Assembly (NCBI RefSeq): GCF_007290395.2
Contig: NZ_CP041656.2
Location: 310,001-374,000, forward strand
DNA from: Bradyrhizobium cosmicum
Lineage (GTDB): Bacteria; Pseudomonadota; Alphaproteobacteria; Rhizobiales; Xanthobacteraceae
Length of the DNA: 64,000 nucleotides
Reading direction: 5' to 3'
The position numbers were made by a program, and so were the translations under genes. Position 1 is the stretch's first letter. Each line of letters starts with the position of its first letter. A model generated the notes under the pieces. That model did no database searches and was not told the DNA's origin. It saw only the letters and a list, made by a program, of their open reading frames with translations. Of the stretch, positions 26,864 through 34,842 are shown piece by piece.

Positions 26864-27724
26864 GTGATTGCAGGTCTTGATATCAGGGAGATCGTCGAGC
26901 TCGCGCTGTTGCTGATCGCAACCGGCGCGCTCTCCGGATTCCTGGCCGGCGTGTTCGGCATTGGCGGCGGCGCGATCCTGGTGCCGGTGTTCTACGAATG
27001 CTTCCGGATCGCCGGCGTGCCGCTCGAGGTACGCATGCCGCTCTGCGTCGGCACCTCGCTTGCCGTGATCATCCCGACCTCGATCCGCTCGTTTCAGGCG
27101 CACTACAAGCGCGGCGCCGTCGACCTGGGCATCCTGCGCGTCTGGTGGCTGCCGATCCTGATCGGCGTCGTCGTCGGCAGCGTGGTCGCGCGTTACGCGC
27201 CGGAGCGGCTGTTCAAGATCGTGTTCGTCTGCGTCGCCTGGTCCGCCGCCGTGCGGCTGATCTTCGCCCGCGACACCTGGAAGCTTGGTGATGATCTGCC
27301 GAAGGGGCCCTTGATGCGAATCTACGGCTTCTGCGTCGGCATCCTCTCGACGCTGATGGGCATCGGCGGCGGCCTGTTCTCGAACCTGCTGATGACCTTC
27401 TACGGCCGGCCGATCCATCAGGCGGTCGCGACCTCGTCGGCGCTCGCGGTCTTGATCTCGATCCCCGGCGCGCTCGGTTACATCTATGCGGGGTGGCCTG
27501 CCGCGGCGAGCTATCCGGCCGTCGCCGCGCTGCAAGTGCCGTTCGCACTCGGCTACGTCTCGCTGATCGGCGCCGTGCTGGTGATGCCGATGAGCCTCGT
27601 GACAGCGCCGCTCGGTGTGAAGGCTGCGCATGCGATGTCGAAGCGGACGCTGGAGGTCGCGTTCGGATGTTATCTGTTCATCGTCGGCAGCAGATTTGTG
27701 ATGAGCTTGCTGGGCGGGCAGTAG
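26864..27724 (+). CDS. TauE/SafE-family sulfite/organosulfonate exporter-like permease
   Basis: 286 residues with eight or so membrane segments. Two TauE/SafE repeat motifs are present: GFLAGVFGIGGGAILVPVF (about 24-42) and GILSTLMGIGGGLFSNLL (about 158-175). The family exports sulfite, taurine or sulfoacetate derivatives, or imports acids; the substrate is not determined here. Start is GTG at 26864 with AGGTCAGGGG just before it. A small palindrome follows at 27847. Not in an obvious operon; matB is convergent. Confidence 0.8.
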   Translation: MIAGLDIREIVELALLLIATGALSGFLAGVFGIGGGAILVPVFYECFRIAGVPLEVRMPLCVGTSLAVIIPTSIRSFQAHYKRGAVDLGILRVWWLPILIGVVVGSVVARYAPERLFKIVFVCVAWSAAVRLIFARDTWKLGDDLPKGPLMRIYGFCVGILSTLMGIGGGLFSNLLMTFYGRPIHQAVATSSALAVLISIPGALGYIYAGWPAAASYPAVAALQVPFALGYVSLIGAVLVMPMSLVTAPLGVKAAHAMSKRTLEVAFGCYLFIVGSRFVMSLLGGQ

Positions 27725-27846
27725 CTGCCTTGGGTCGAACGCGGCGCCACAGACTCCGCCGTCATCGCCCGGTCAGGTGTTTAGGCCGGAGACATAGCTG
27801 ACGCCTGTTCGGACACATCACTGACGGTTGGGCCGCAGTGTACTGG

Positions 27847-27868
27847 ATGCCCCGCCTTCGCGGGGCAT
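27847..27868. repeat. Palindrome related to family B cores
   Basis: Inverted repeat with arms ATGCCCCG / CGGGGCAT between two convergent genes (permease and matB). It can form a hairpin from either strand and may serve as a bidirectional transcript end, although no T run is present. Confidence 0.6.
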
Positions 27869-27919
27869 GACAGCGTACCGGGCTCGCACAGCAATGACGA
27901 CGAGAGAGCAGGACACGCC

Positions 27920-29449
27920 TTACTTCTTCGCGTAGATATCCTTGTACGTATCGCGCAAAATATTCTTCTGCACCTTGCCCATTGTGTTGCGCGGTAGTTC
28001 GTCGACGACGAAGACGCGCTTGGGCATCTTGAACTTTGCCAGCCTTCCATCGAGCGCCTTCAGCACCGCGCCTTCGGTGACATCGGCGTCCTTGTTGCAG
28101 ACCAGCACCGCCGTAACGCCCTCGCCGAAATCGGCATGCGGCACGCCGATCACGGCGGATTCGATTACGCCGGGCATGGCGTCGATCTCGCTCTCGATTT
28201 CCTTGGGGTAGACGTTGAAGCCGCCGGAGATCACGAGATCCTTGCCGCGGCCGAGAATGTGGACATAGCCCTTGTCGTCGATCTTGCCGAGATCGCCGGT
28301 GATGAAGAAGCCGTCGTCGCGAAATTCGGACTTGGTCTTCTCCGGCATGCGCCAGTAGCCCTTGAACACGTTCGGGCCCTTCACCTCGATCATGCCGATT
28401 TCCTCGCGCGGCAATTCCTTGCCGGTCTCGGGCTCGGTCACGCGCACGGAGACGCCGGGCAGCGGAAAGCCGACCGCGCCGGGCACGCGCTCGCCGTCGT
28501 AAGGATTCGACGTGTTCATGTTGGTCTCGGTCATGCCGTAGCGCTCGAGCACGGCATGGCCCGTGCGCGCCGACCATTCACGATGGGTTTCGGCCAGCAG
28601 CGGCGCCGAGCCGGAGATGAACAGCCGCATGTGTTTCGTGGTGTCGCGCGACAGCGCGGGATTTTGCAGCAGCCGCGTGTAGAAGGTCGGCACGCCCATC
28701 AGCACGGTGGCGCGCGCCATCAGCTTGATGATCAGGTCGGGATCGAGCTTCGGCAGGAAGATCATCGACGCGCGCGCGAACAGCGTCACGTTGGTCGCCA
28801 CGAACAGGCCGTGCGTATGGTAGATCGGCAGCGCGTGGATCAGCACGTCCTTGTCGGTGAAGCGCCAGTAGCCGACGAGGCTGAGCGAGTTCGACGCCAG
28901 ATTATCGTGCGTCAGCATCGCGCCCTTGGAGCGCCCCGTCGTTCCGGAAGTGTAGAGGATCGCGGCGAGATCGTCGTTGGCGCGCGCCACGGTCGCGAAT
29001 TCGGGGCTGGCCTTGTCGGCGGCGTCCGTCAGCGAACCCTTGCCGTCGGGCCCGAGCGTTTCGATCTTCGCCTTCACCTTGGCGGCGATCGGGCCGAGGC
29101 CCTCGGCCTTGGAGGGATCGCAAACCACCAGCGACGGCTCGGCATCGCCGATGAAATAGTCGAGCTCGTTGAGCGTATAGGCGGTGTTGAGCGGCAGATA
29201 GACCGCGCCGGCCCTGACAGTGCCGAGATACAGCACGATGTTGGCGACGGATTTCTCCACCTGCACCGCGACGCGGTCGCCGGGCTTGACGCCGCGCGCG
29301 ACCAGCACGTTCGCCATCTGGCCTGCCCGCGCGATCAGCTCGCCGTAGCTGATATGGGCGCCGTCCTGTGTCTCGATCGCGAGGCGCGCAGGGTTGTCGA
29401 GGCCGTCGAACAGGCGCGAAAACAAATTGGCGTTGGCTGCGTGGTTCAT
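27920..29449 (-). CDS. matB: Malonyl-CoA synthetase (acyl-activating enzyme)
   Basis: 509 residues. Adenylate-forming enzyme that activates malonate with ATP and CoA. AMP-binding motif TSGTTGRSKGAMLTH lies at about 168-182, with YGMTETNMNTSNP (A5 region) near 304-316, GDLGKIDDKGYVHILGRGKD near 386-405 and the terminal catalytic lysine in NTMGKVQKNIL near 490. The Met-Asn-Thr-Ser signature after TET is typical of malonate-specific MatB rather than acetate enzymes. In rhizobia MatB works with malonyl-CoA decarboxylase MatA and carrier MatC; neither is nearby. I chose the ATG at 29449 with GGAAA upstream, since longer in-frame reading is repeat-like and unsupported. The 23-bp palindrome upstream suggests GntR-type control. 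Confidence 0.85.
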   Translation of the reverse strand: MNHAANANLFSRLFDGLDNPARLAIETQDGAHISYGELIARAGQMANVLVARGVKPGDRVAVQVEKSVANIVLYLGTVRAGAVYLPLNTAYTLNELDYFIGDAEPSLVVCDPSKAEGLGPIAAKVKAKIETLGPDGKGSLTDAADKASPEFATVARANDDLAAILYTSGTTGRSKGAMLTHDNLASNSLSLVGYWRFTDKDVLIHALPIYHTHGLFVATNVTLFARASMIFLPKLDPDLIIKLMARATVLMGVPTFYTRLLQNPALSRDTTKHMRLFISGSAPLLAETHREWSARTGHAVLERYGMTETNMNTSNPYDGERVPGAVGFPLPGVSVRVTEPETGKELPREEIGMIEVKGPNVFKGYWRMPEKTKSEFRDDGFFITGDLGKIDDKGYVHILGRGKDLVISGGFNVYPKEIESEIDAMPGVIESAVIGVPHADFGEGVTAVLVCNKDADVTEGAVLKALDGRLAKFKMPKRVFVVDELPRNTMGKVQKNILRDTYKDIYAKK

Positions 29450-29474
29450 GCAAGATTTCCTCGACCGCAAGGCC

Positions 29475-29497
29475 TGTCCTACAAGGCTTGTTAGACA
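29475..29497. promoter_or_regulatory. Imperfect 23-bp palindrome, candidate operator between matB and an SDR gene
   Basis: Reads TGTC-CT-ACAAG-G-CTTGT-TA-GACA with matching outer (TGTC/GACA) and inner (ACAAG/CTTGT) arms, centred at 29486. It sits 26 bases from the matB start and 67 bases from the divergent SDR start. The inner core resembles binding sites of GntR-family regulators. Such a regulator gene is not in this window. Confidence 0.5.
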
Positions 29498-29563
29498 AGG
29501 CCGGTCAAAACCGAGGGCTGGATTAGCAAAAACCGCCCCGATGAAGCAACGGAGACGGTTTGC

Positions 29564-30325
29564 ATGACCAAGAACGGGAAACGCGTGGCCTGGGTCACGG
29601 GCGGCGGCAGCGGGATCGGGGAGGCCGGCGCCGAGGCTTTGGCTGCCGACGGCTGGACGGTGGTGGTATCGGGCCGCCGCAAGGATGCCCTGGATACCGT
29701 GGTCGCGAAGATCAATGGGGCGGGCGGGACGGCCGAGGCGATCGCGCTGGACGTGTCCAATGCCGCCGAAGCCCAGAAGGCGGCCGATCAGATCGTCGCC
29801 AGGCACGGCCGGATCGACCTGCTCGTGAACAATGCCGGCATCAACGTCCCCAAGCGCAGCTGGAAGGACATGGAGCTGGACGGCTGGGACAAGCTCGTCC
29901 AGGTCAATCTCAACGGCGTGCTCTATTGCATGCGCGCGGTGCTGCCGACGATGCGCAAGCAGCAGGACGGCTCGATCATCAACGTCTCGTCCTGGGCCGG
30001 CCGCCACGTCTCGAAGATGCCGGGCCCGGCCTACACCACCACCAAACATGCGGTGCTCGCACTGACGCATTCCTTCAACATGGACGAATGCGTCAACGGC
30101 CTGCGCGCCTGCTGCCTGATGCCGGGCGAGGTGGCGACGCCCATCCTGAAACTTCGGCCGGTGGTGCCGAGCGAGGCGGAGCAGGCCAAGATGCTGCAGT
30201 CCGAAGATCTCGGCCGCACCATCGCCTTCATCGCGTCGATGCCGCCGCGCGTCTGCATCAACGAGCTCTTGATCAGCCCGACGCACAATCGTGGATTCAT
30301 CCAGACGCCGAACAACAGGGATTGA
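29564..30325 (+). CDS. Short-chain dehydrogenase/reductase
   Basis: 253 residues, classical SDR. Cofactor motif TGGGSGIGEAG at about 12-22, NNAG at 88-91, catalytic Ser in INVSSWAG near 140 and YTTTK (Tyr157-xxx-Lys161 region) of the active site. It likely reduces or oxidises a small ketone/alcohol with NAD(P)H. Substrate is unknown; the shared 23-bp operator candidate with matB suggests co-regulation with malonate use or another acyl-CoA pathway. ATG follows ACGGAGACGG (GGAG) with short spacing. A family A palindrome follows the gene. Confidence 0.8.
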   Translation: MTKNGKRVAWVTGGGSGIGEAGAEALAADGWTVVVSGRRKDALDTVVAKINGAGGTAEAIALDVSNAAEAQKAADQIVARHGRIDLLVNNAGINVPKRSWKDMELDGWDKLVQVNLNGVLYCMRAVLPTMRKQQDGSIINVSSWAGRHVSKMPGPAYTTTKHAVLALTHSFNMDECVNGLRACCLMPGEVATPILKLRPVVPSEAEQAKMLQSEDLGRTIAFIASMPPRVCINELLISPTHNRGFIQTPNNRD

Positions 30326-30347
30326 AGCGAGGTCGTAGCCCCAAACT

Positions 30348-30432
30348 CGTCATTGCGAGCGAAGCGAAGCAATCCAGACATGTATCCGCGAGGCAGTCTG
30401 GATTGCTTCGTCGCTTCGCTCCTCGCAATGAC
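30348..30432. repeat. Dispersed palindromic repeat, family A copy 4
   Basis: A well-preserved copy of the 85-bp family A element (arms beginning TCATTGCGAGCGAAGCGAAG) starting 23 bases after an SDR stop. The remaining gap 30433-30630 holds no gene; its only obvious content is the leader of the fasciclin gene. Confidence 0.85.
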
Positions 30433-30630
30433 GGCGCGCGCTCACACACGGACGCGCCGCCCCATAGTTTCACGCATCACGATAAATTATTTCCCGAAAC
30501 CACTTCGCGAACCCTCCCGTAATTCGAACCAACGACGCGTGACTGCCTCACGTCAAACTGTCGCAGGCGCCGTTGTTGCCCAACGCAAACGCCGGCCATC
30601 GCCGGTCACAATCCAATCGGGAGTCTCACC

Positions 30631-31185
30631 ATGTCGAAGCGCATTGCCTATCTCACCGCCGCTGCCTTCAGCGCCCTGGCCATCACCGCGACCGTCGTCG
30701 CGCCTGCCCGGGCCGAGGAAAAGACCGTCATGGTCGGCGGCGCCGCGATGTTCCCGTCCAAGAACATCGTCCAGAACGCGGTCAACTCGAAGGACCACAC
30801 CACGCTGGTGGCGGCGGTGAAGGCGGCCGGCCTCGTCCCGACGCTGGAAGGCAAGGGCCCGTTCACGGTGTTCGCGCCGACCAACGCCGCCTTCGGCAAG
30901 CTGCCGGCCGGCACCGTCGACAATCTGGTCAAGCCCGAGAACAAGGCGACGCTGACCAAGATCCTCACCTACCATGTCGTGCCCGGCAAGCTCGAGGCCT
31001 CCGACCTCACCGACGGCAAGAAGCTGAAGACCGCCGAAGGCGAGGAACTGACCGTCAAAAAGCAGGACGGCAAGGTCTGGATCGTCGATGCCAAGGGCGG
31101 CACCTCGATGGTGACGATCTCCAACGTCAACCAGTCGAACGGCGTGATCCATGTGGTCGACACCGTGCTGATGCCGGCGACGTAA
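30631..31185 (+). CDS. Fasciclin (FAS1)-domain secreted protein
   Basis: 184 residues. Signal peptide at 1-29 (ends AEE after APARA) and a single FAS1 domain from about 45 to 183, recognisable by NAVNSKDHTTLVAAVKAAGL, GPFTVFAPTNAAFGKLP and ILTYHVVPGKL, ending VIHVVDTVLMP. FAS1 domains mediate adhesion or matrix contact; bacterial ones are usually periplasmic or secreted. ATG follows GGGAGTCTCACC. Followed by a clear intrinsic terminator, so it is monocistronic. Confidence 0.9.
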   Translation: MSKRIAYLTAAAFSALAITATVVAPARAEEKTVMVGGAAMFPSKNIVQNAVNSKDHTTLVAAVKAAGLVPTLEGKGPFTVFAPTNAAFGKLPAGTVDNLVKPENKATLTKILTYHVVPGKLEASDLTDGKKLKTAEGEELTVKKQDGKVWIVDAKGGTSMVTISNVNQSNGVIHVVDTVLMPAT

Positions 31186-31228
31186 CACCGCGCCACCCGG
31201 TTTCATCCCCCACCGGATGCGACGAAAC

Positions 31229-31259
31229 AGCGAGCCGGGGGCACCCGGCTCGCTTTATT
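31229..31259 (+). terminator. Intrinsic terminator after the fasciclin gene
   Basis: Stem AGCGAGCCGGG / CCCGGCTCGCT followed by TTATT. It lies 44 bases after the stop codon. Confidence 0.8.
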
Positions 31260-31366
31260 GTGACCACGATAGCCCGCTTGCATCGATTCGATGCCCGGCT
31301 GGGCGTAACGAAAGCGGAAGCATCGGCGTATAATTGCTGTCACACGACGTTCAGGACGGAACCGCC

Positions 31367-31996
31367 ATGTCGAGCCTCACAGTCACCGACGAACAGGTCA
31401 GCGCCACCCCGGCCAAAGTGATCCAGCCGGCCTGGGTCCGGATCATGCACTGGACCAACGCCGTCGCGATGATCCTGATGATCCTGTCGGGCTGGCAGAT
31501 CTACAACGCCTCGCCGCTTTTCGGCTTCAGCTTTCCGCGCGAGTACACGCTGGGCGGCTGGCTCGGCGGCGGGCTGCTCTGGCATTTTGCGGCGATGTGG
31601 CTGCTCATGATCAACGGTCTGGCCTATCTCGTCACCGGCTTTGCCACCGGCCGCTTTCGCAAGAAGCTGCTGCCGATCACCGCGTCGGGCGTGCTTCACG
31701 ACGTCAGGGCTGCCCTGACCTTCAAGCTCGGCCATGACGACCTCAGCGTCTACAATTACGTGCAGCGCGCGCTCTATGCCGGCATCATCTTGGTCGGCGT
31801 GCTGATCGTGCTGTCGGGCCTGGGGATGTGGAAGCCGGTCCAGCTGCATTGGCTCGTCATGCTGTTCGGCGACTATCCGACCGCGCGCTACGTGCATTTC
31901 TTCTGCATGGCCGCGATCTGCGCCTTCCTCGTCATTCACGTGCTGCTCGCGCTGCTGGTGCCGAAGAGCCTGCGCGCAATGATCATCGGTCGTTAA
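31367..31996 (+). CDS. Cytochrome b561-type membrane subunit partner of the downstream oxidoreductase
   Basis: 209 residues. Four or five helices with histidines at 28, 73, 161, 177 and 191 that fit heme b ligation in the formate-dehydrogenase-gamma/b561 family (PAWVRIMHWTNAVAM, LLWHFAAMWLL, VHFFCMAAICAFLVIHVLLA). It should accept electrons from or deliver them to the Mo protein next door, linking it to the quinone pool. The gap to the next gene is only 11 bases with a GGGAG ribosome site, so the pair forms an operon. Start ATG chosen at 31367; an upstream start would add a short unsupported extension. Confidence 0.8.
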   Translation: MSSLTVTDEQVSATPAKVIQPAWVRIMHWTNAVAMILMILSGWQIYNASPLFGFSFPREYTLGGWLGGGLLWHFAAMWLLMINGLAYLVTGFATGRFRKKLLPITASGVLHDVRAALTFKLGHDDLSVYNYVQRALYAGIILVGVLIVLSGLGMWKPVQLHWLVMLFGDYPTARYVHFFCMAAICAFLVIHVLLALLVPKSLRAMIIGR

Positions 31997-32007
31997 GGGA
32001 GCAAGTC

Positions 32008-32790
32008 ATGGCCAAGCGCTCATTCCTGATCCCCGGCGTCGACAAGCGGCTGCTGATCAAGGACTCCCTCAAGACGATGCCTGATGTCACCCGCCGCCGC
32101 TTCATCGCCGGCGGCGCCAGCCTCGGCGCGCTGACGCTGCTCACCGGCTGCGATGTGATCGACTCGTCGTCGGCCGACACGATGCTGGCGAAGATCTCGA
32201 AATTCAACGACGCGGTGCAGTCCTTCATCTTCAATCCCGACGCGCTGGCGCCGACATTTTCCGAACACGACATCACAAAGCCATTTCCGTTCAATGCCTA
32301 TTACGATCTCGACGACGCACCGGAGGTCTCGGCGGCGGATTGGAAACTCGAGGTTCGCGGCCTCGTCGACAACAAGAAATCCTGGACGCTGGACGAGCTT
32401 TACAAGCTGCCGCAGGTCTCGCAGATCACCCGCCATATCTGCGTCGAGGGCTGGAGCGCGATCGGCAGCTGGACCGGCACGCCCCTGCGCGATTTCCTCA
32501 AGCTGATCGGCGCCGACACCCGCGCCAAATACGTCTGGTTCCAGTGCGCCGACAAGGACGGCTACAATTCGCCCTTGGACATGCGCAGCGCGCTGCATCC
32601 GCAGACCCAGATGACGTTCAAATATGCGAACGAGATCCTGCCGCGTGCCTACGGTTTTCCCATGAAAATCCGCGTGCCGACAAAGCTCGGCTTCAAGAAC
32701 CCGAAATACGTGGTCTCGATGGAAGTCACCAACGACTACAAGGGCGGCTATTGGGAAGACCAGGGGTACAATTCGTTCAGTGGGAGCTAG
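32008..32790 (+). CDS. Sulfite-oxidase-fold molybdenum oxidoreductase, Tat-exported and possibly lipidated
   Basis: 260 residues. A Tat signal (TRRRF at 28-32, hydrophobic region to about 46) ends in LLTGC with Cys48, a lipobox-like end, so it may be exported folded and anchored as a lipoprotein. The catalytic domain shows HICVEGWSAIGSWTG at about 143-157, where Cys145 is the expected Mo ligand, and PRAYGFPMKIRVP near 215. The fold is that of YedY/MsrP and sulfite oxidase. The upstream cytochrome b gene plays the role of MsrQ, but it is a b561-type not the classical YedZ. Substrate (methionine sulfoxide, sulfite or other) undetermined. Confidence 0.85.
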   Translation: MAKRSFLIPGVDKRLLIKDSLKTMPDVTRRRFIAGGASLGALTLLTGCDVIDSSSADTMLAKISKFNDAVQSFIFNPDALAPTFSEHDITKPFPFNAYYDLDDAPEVSAADWKLEVRGLVDNKKSWTLDELYKLPQVSQITRHICVEGWSAIGSWTGTPLRDFLKLIGADTRAKYVWFQCADKDGYNSPLDMRSALHPQTQMTFKYANEILPRAYGFPMKIRVPTKLGFKNPKYVVSMEVTNDYKGGYWEDQGYNSFSGS

Positions 32791-32800
32791 GACCGCTGCC

Positions 32801-32895
32801 GTAGCGTGGGCAAAGCGCAGCGTGCCCATCGATACCGCATCTGCGGTGACACGCAGGGTGGGCTCGGCTATATGCGCCTTTGCCCACCCTACGGT
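32801..32895. repeat. Dispersed palindromic repeat, family C copy 1
   Basis: Starts GTAGCGTGGGCAAAGCGCAG and ends TGCGCCTTTGCCCACCCTAC, an inverted repeat around a middle with its own arms (ACCGCATCTGCGGT). Related to 33344-33382 and 35973-36064. With copy 2 it flanks the small membrane gene in between. Confidence 0.8.
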
Positions 32896-32944
32896 AGCAC
32901 GGCACTGGACATAATCGCCGCAGCGGTCCTATTTTGTGGATCGC

Positions 32945-33337
32945 ATGAGTTCGAACCCAGCGACCAGAACGAACATCAAGACATTGCTGGTAGCGTCGCT
33001 GATCTGCGTTTCGGCGATGTCCGCGCTGGTCGATGGCCTTTTCTTTTGGCGTGGCATATACGCAGCGCCTGTGACCGCTGCTTTTGCAGACGCCCTGCTG
33101 GCGCTTTTGCTCATCATGTGGATCGCAGCTGACCAAAGGGATCATCCGCAAGTCGAGCGGCCGTTCGACTACGGATTTCTCCTGATGGTGTTCTGGCTGC
33201 CGTATCTACCTTACTATCTGTGGCGGACGAGGCGCTTCGCTGGTCTGGGGATATTCGCCGGCTTCCTGGGACTGTTCTCGCTCGGATTCCTGGTTCAACT
33301 GGCGATGTGGTCAGCGTTCGTCATGTATCCGCGGTAG
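32945..33337 (+). CDS. Small multi-helix membrane protein, unknown
   Basis: 130 residues from the ATG at 32945 (a GTG at 32936 would add three). Hydrophobic segments at roughly 12-33, 37-57, 74-91 and 100-126; three charged loops. Sequence in this region is less GC-rich than its neighbours, and the gene is bracketed by family C repeats at 32801-32895 and 33344-33382, which hints at acquisition as a cassette. No recognised domain; a NINJ/DUF2834-like membrane protein is possible but unproven. Confidence 0.6.
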   Translation: MSSNPATRTNIKTLLVASLICVSAMSALVDGLFFWRGIYAAPVTAAFADALLALLLIMWIAADQRDHPQVERPFDYGFLLMVFWLPYLPYYLWRTRRFAGLGIFAGFLGLFSLGFLVQLAMWSAFVMYPR

Positions 33338-33343
33338 CGGTTG

Positions 33344-33382
33344 TGCTGGGCACGGCGCGTTGCGCCTTTGCCCACCCTACGG
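33344..33382. repeat. Dispersed palindromic repeat, family C copy 2 (short)
   Basis: Arms GGGCACGGCGCG and TTTGCCCACCCTACGG match the ends of copies at 32801 and 35973. Its right end supplies the stop codon (TAG read on the minus strand) of the MFS carrier that ends at 33377. Confidence 0.75.
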
Positions 33383-34579
33383 CACCGATTGCTTGGCCGG
33401 CCCCACCTTCCGCTGGCACAGCGCCGCAACGGCCCCGAGCGCCAGCAGCGCCGCCGACACGTTCAGCGCGTAACTCAGGCTCCCAAGAGCATCCGTGATG
33501 GCGCCGACCGCGATCGGCCCCAGCGTCTGGCCGATGCCGAACGAGATCGTCATCGCCGCAATCGCGGTCGGCCACACCTCGGGCGGATAGTTGAAGCGGA
33601 CGAAGGCGGTGGTCGAGTTGACCACGGCGAAGAAGCCGATGCCGAACACGACCGCGGAGACGGCCAGCCATGCGGTCGAATGTCCCAGCATCGGCAGGCC
33701 GGCGCCGATGGCGTTGGTGCCGAGGATGATGGCGGTCGCGAGCCCGCCGCGGTCGAGCGCGAGCACGCCGCGCCAGACCCAGGGTGTGACGAAGGCGCTG
33801 ACGCCGATCAGGCCCCAGAACGCAGCCTGCGCCGTCGCATCGCCGCCGCCGTCGCGGACATAGGCGATCATGAAGGTCATGTAGGCGATGTAGCCCGCGC
33901 CGAACAGGAAGTAGCCGGCCAGGTAGATCAGCACCGGGAGAATCGAAAAGGAGGCGTGGCTTGCTTCGGCGAAGCGCGCCTGGCTCTCGATGCGGGTCAG
34001 GAACAGCGGTGCCGCCATCACCAGCGAGAGCAGCGTCAGCGCCCACCACACGATCCACCACGAGCCCGGGCCGAACCATTGCAGGGTGAACGGTGCGATC
34101 AGCCCGGAGGAGAGAATGCCGACGCCCGGGCCGGCATAGAACAGGCTGAGCAGGAAATTGGCGCGCTCGGGATAGGACTGCGCGATGGTCGCGGCCAGGG
34201 CGCCGCCGGCAACGAAGGCAATTGCGGCGCCGATGCCCAGCACCAGCCGCGCCAGGCTGAGTGCGAAAAAATTCCCGGTCAGCGCGCAAGTGGCCAGCGC
34301 GGCCAGACACACCAGGGTTCCGCCGCGGATGGCGCCCGACCAGCCGACCCGCCGGATCAGCCGGGATGCGACCAGCGCGCCCGCGAGATAGCCGACGGCG
34401 TTGATCGTGTTCATGAACCCGGCCGCGGAATAGGACCAGCCGAGGTCCTCCCGCATGTCGGGCAGCACCAGCGCATAGGCAAAGCGGCCGATGCCGAGCC
34501 CGACCGTCGCGGCCAGCGACAGGGTCAGGATCAGCCGCGCGGGATGGCCGTCGGGCAAAGAGCGTTCGGGGGCGTGCAA
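33377..34579 (-). CDS. MFS transporter, YbfB/YjiJ family
   Basis: 400 residues with twelve predicted membrane segments. The N-terminal half has LGIGRFAYALVLPDM (about 33-47) and the cytoplasmic loop SRLIRRVGWSG (about 72-82), typical of YbfB/YjiJ exporters, an uncharacterised drug/metabolite branch. It exports or imports an unknown small molecule by proton coupling. The start is TTG at 34579 preceded by CGGAG; an alternative ATG downstream would cut off the first helix. Its C-terminus runs into family C repeat 2, which provides the stop. Confidence 0.8.
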   Translation of the reverse strand: MHAPERSLPDGHPARLILTLSLAATVGLGIGRFAYALVLPDMREDLGWSYSAAGFMNTINAVGYLAGALVASRLIRRVGWSGAIRGGTLVCLAALATCALTGNFFALSLARLVLGIGAAIAFVAGGALAATIAQSYPERANFLLSLFYAGPGVGILSSGLIAPFTLQWFGPGSWWIVWWALTLLSLVMAAPLFLTRIESQARFAEASHASFSILPVLIYLAGYFLFGAGYIAYMTFMIAYVRDGGGDATAQAAFWGLIGVSAFVTPWVWRGVLALDRGGLATAIILGTNAIGAGLPMLGHSTAWLAVSAVVFGIGFFAVVNSTTAFVRFNYPPEVWPTAIAAMTISFGIGQTLGPIAVGAITDALGSLSYALNVSAALLALGAVAALCQRKVGPAKQSVP

Positions 34580-34701
34580 GGGGTACTCCGGCGACGCTCA
34601 GTGTGGCAGGCCCTCCCGGTCTTGCACAGCCGTGCGGCGGCAATGGTGTCTTGCCAAGCGCGCAACGCCGCTCTAGCACTCCGCCCGAATTCACGAGGTG
34701 C

Positions 34702-34822
34702 CGTCATGCCCGGCCTTGTGCCGGGCATCCACCTTCTTGGCGCCTCAGAGGCGAGACGTGGATGGCCGGGACATAGGCGAGCGGAAGCGACGCCGTCCTT
34801 TGGCCGGCTATGCCGGCCATGA
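34702..34822. repeat. Dispersed palindromic repeat, family B copy 2
   Basis: About 120 bp with arms GTCATGCCCGG / GCCGGCCATGAC and internal hairpins (ATGCCCGGCCTTGTGCCGGG at 34706; ATGGCCGGGACATAGG at 34762). Copy 1 is at 6866-6967. The right end ATGACGAA immediately precedes the AGGAGG ribosome site of leuB at 34828-34834, so the leader of leuB begins in the repeat. Confidence 0.75.
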
Positions 34823-34842
34823 CGAAAAGGAGGAAGAACATC

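Noticed and set aside
29450..30286. N-terminal extension of matB to 788 residues
   Set aside because: The extension is antisense to the SDR gene and carries no domain; the ATG at 29449 has a ribosome site and fits the family length.
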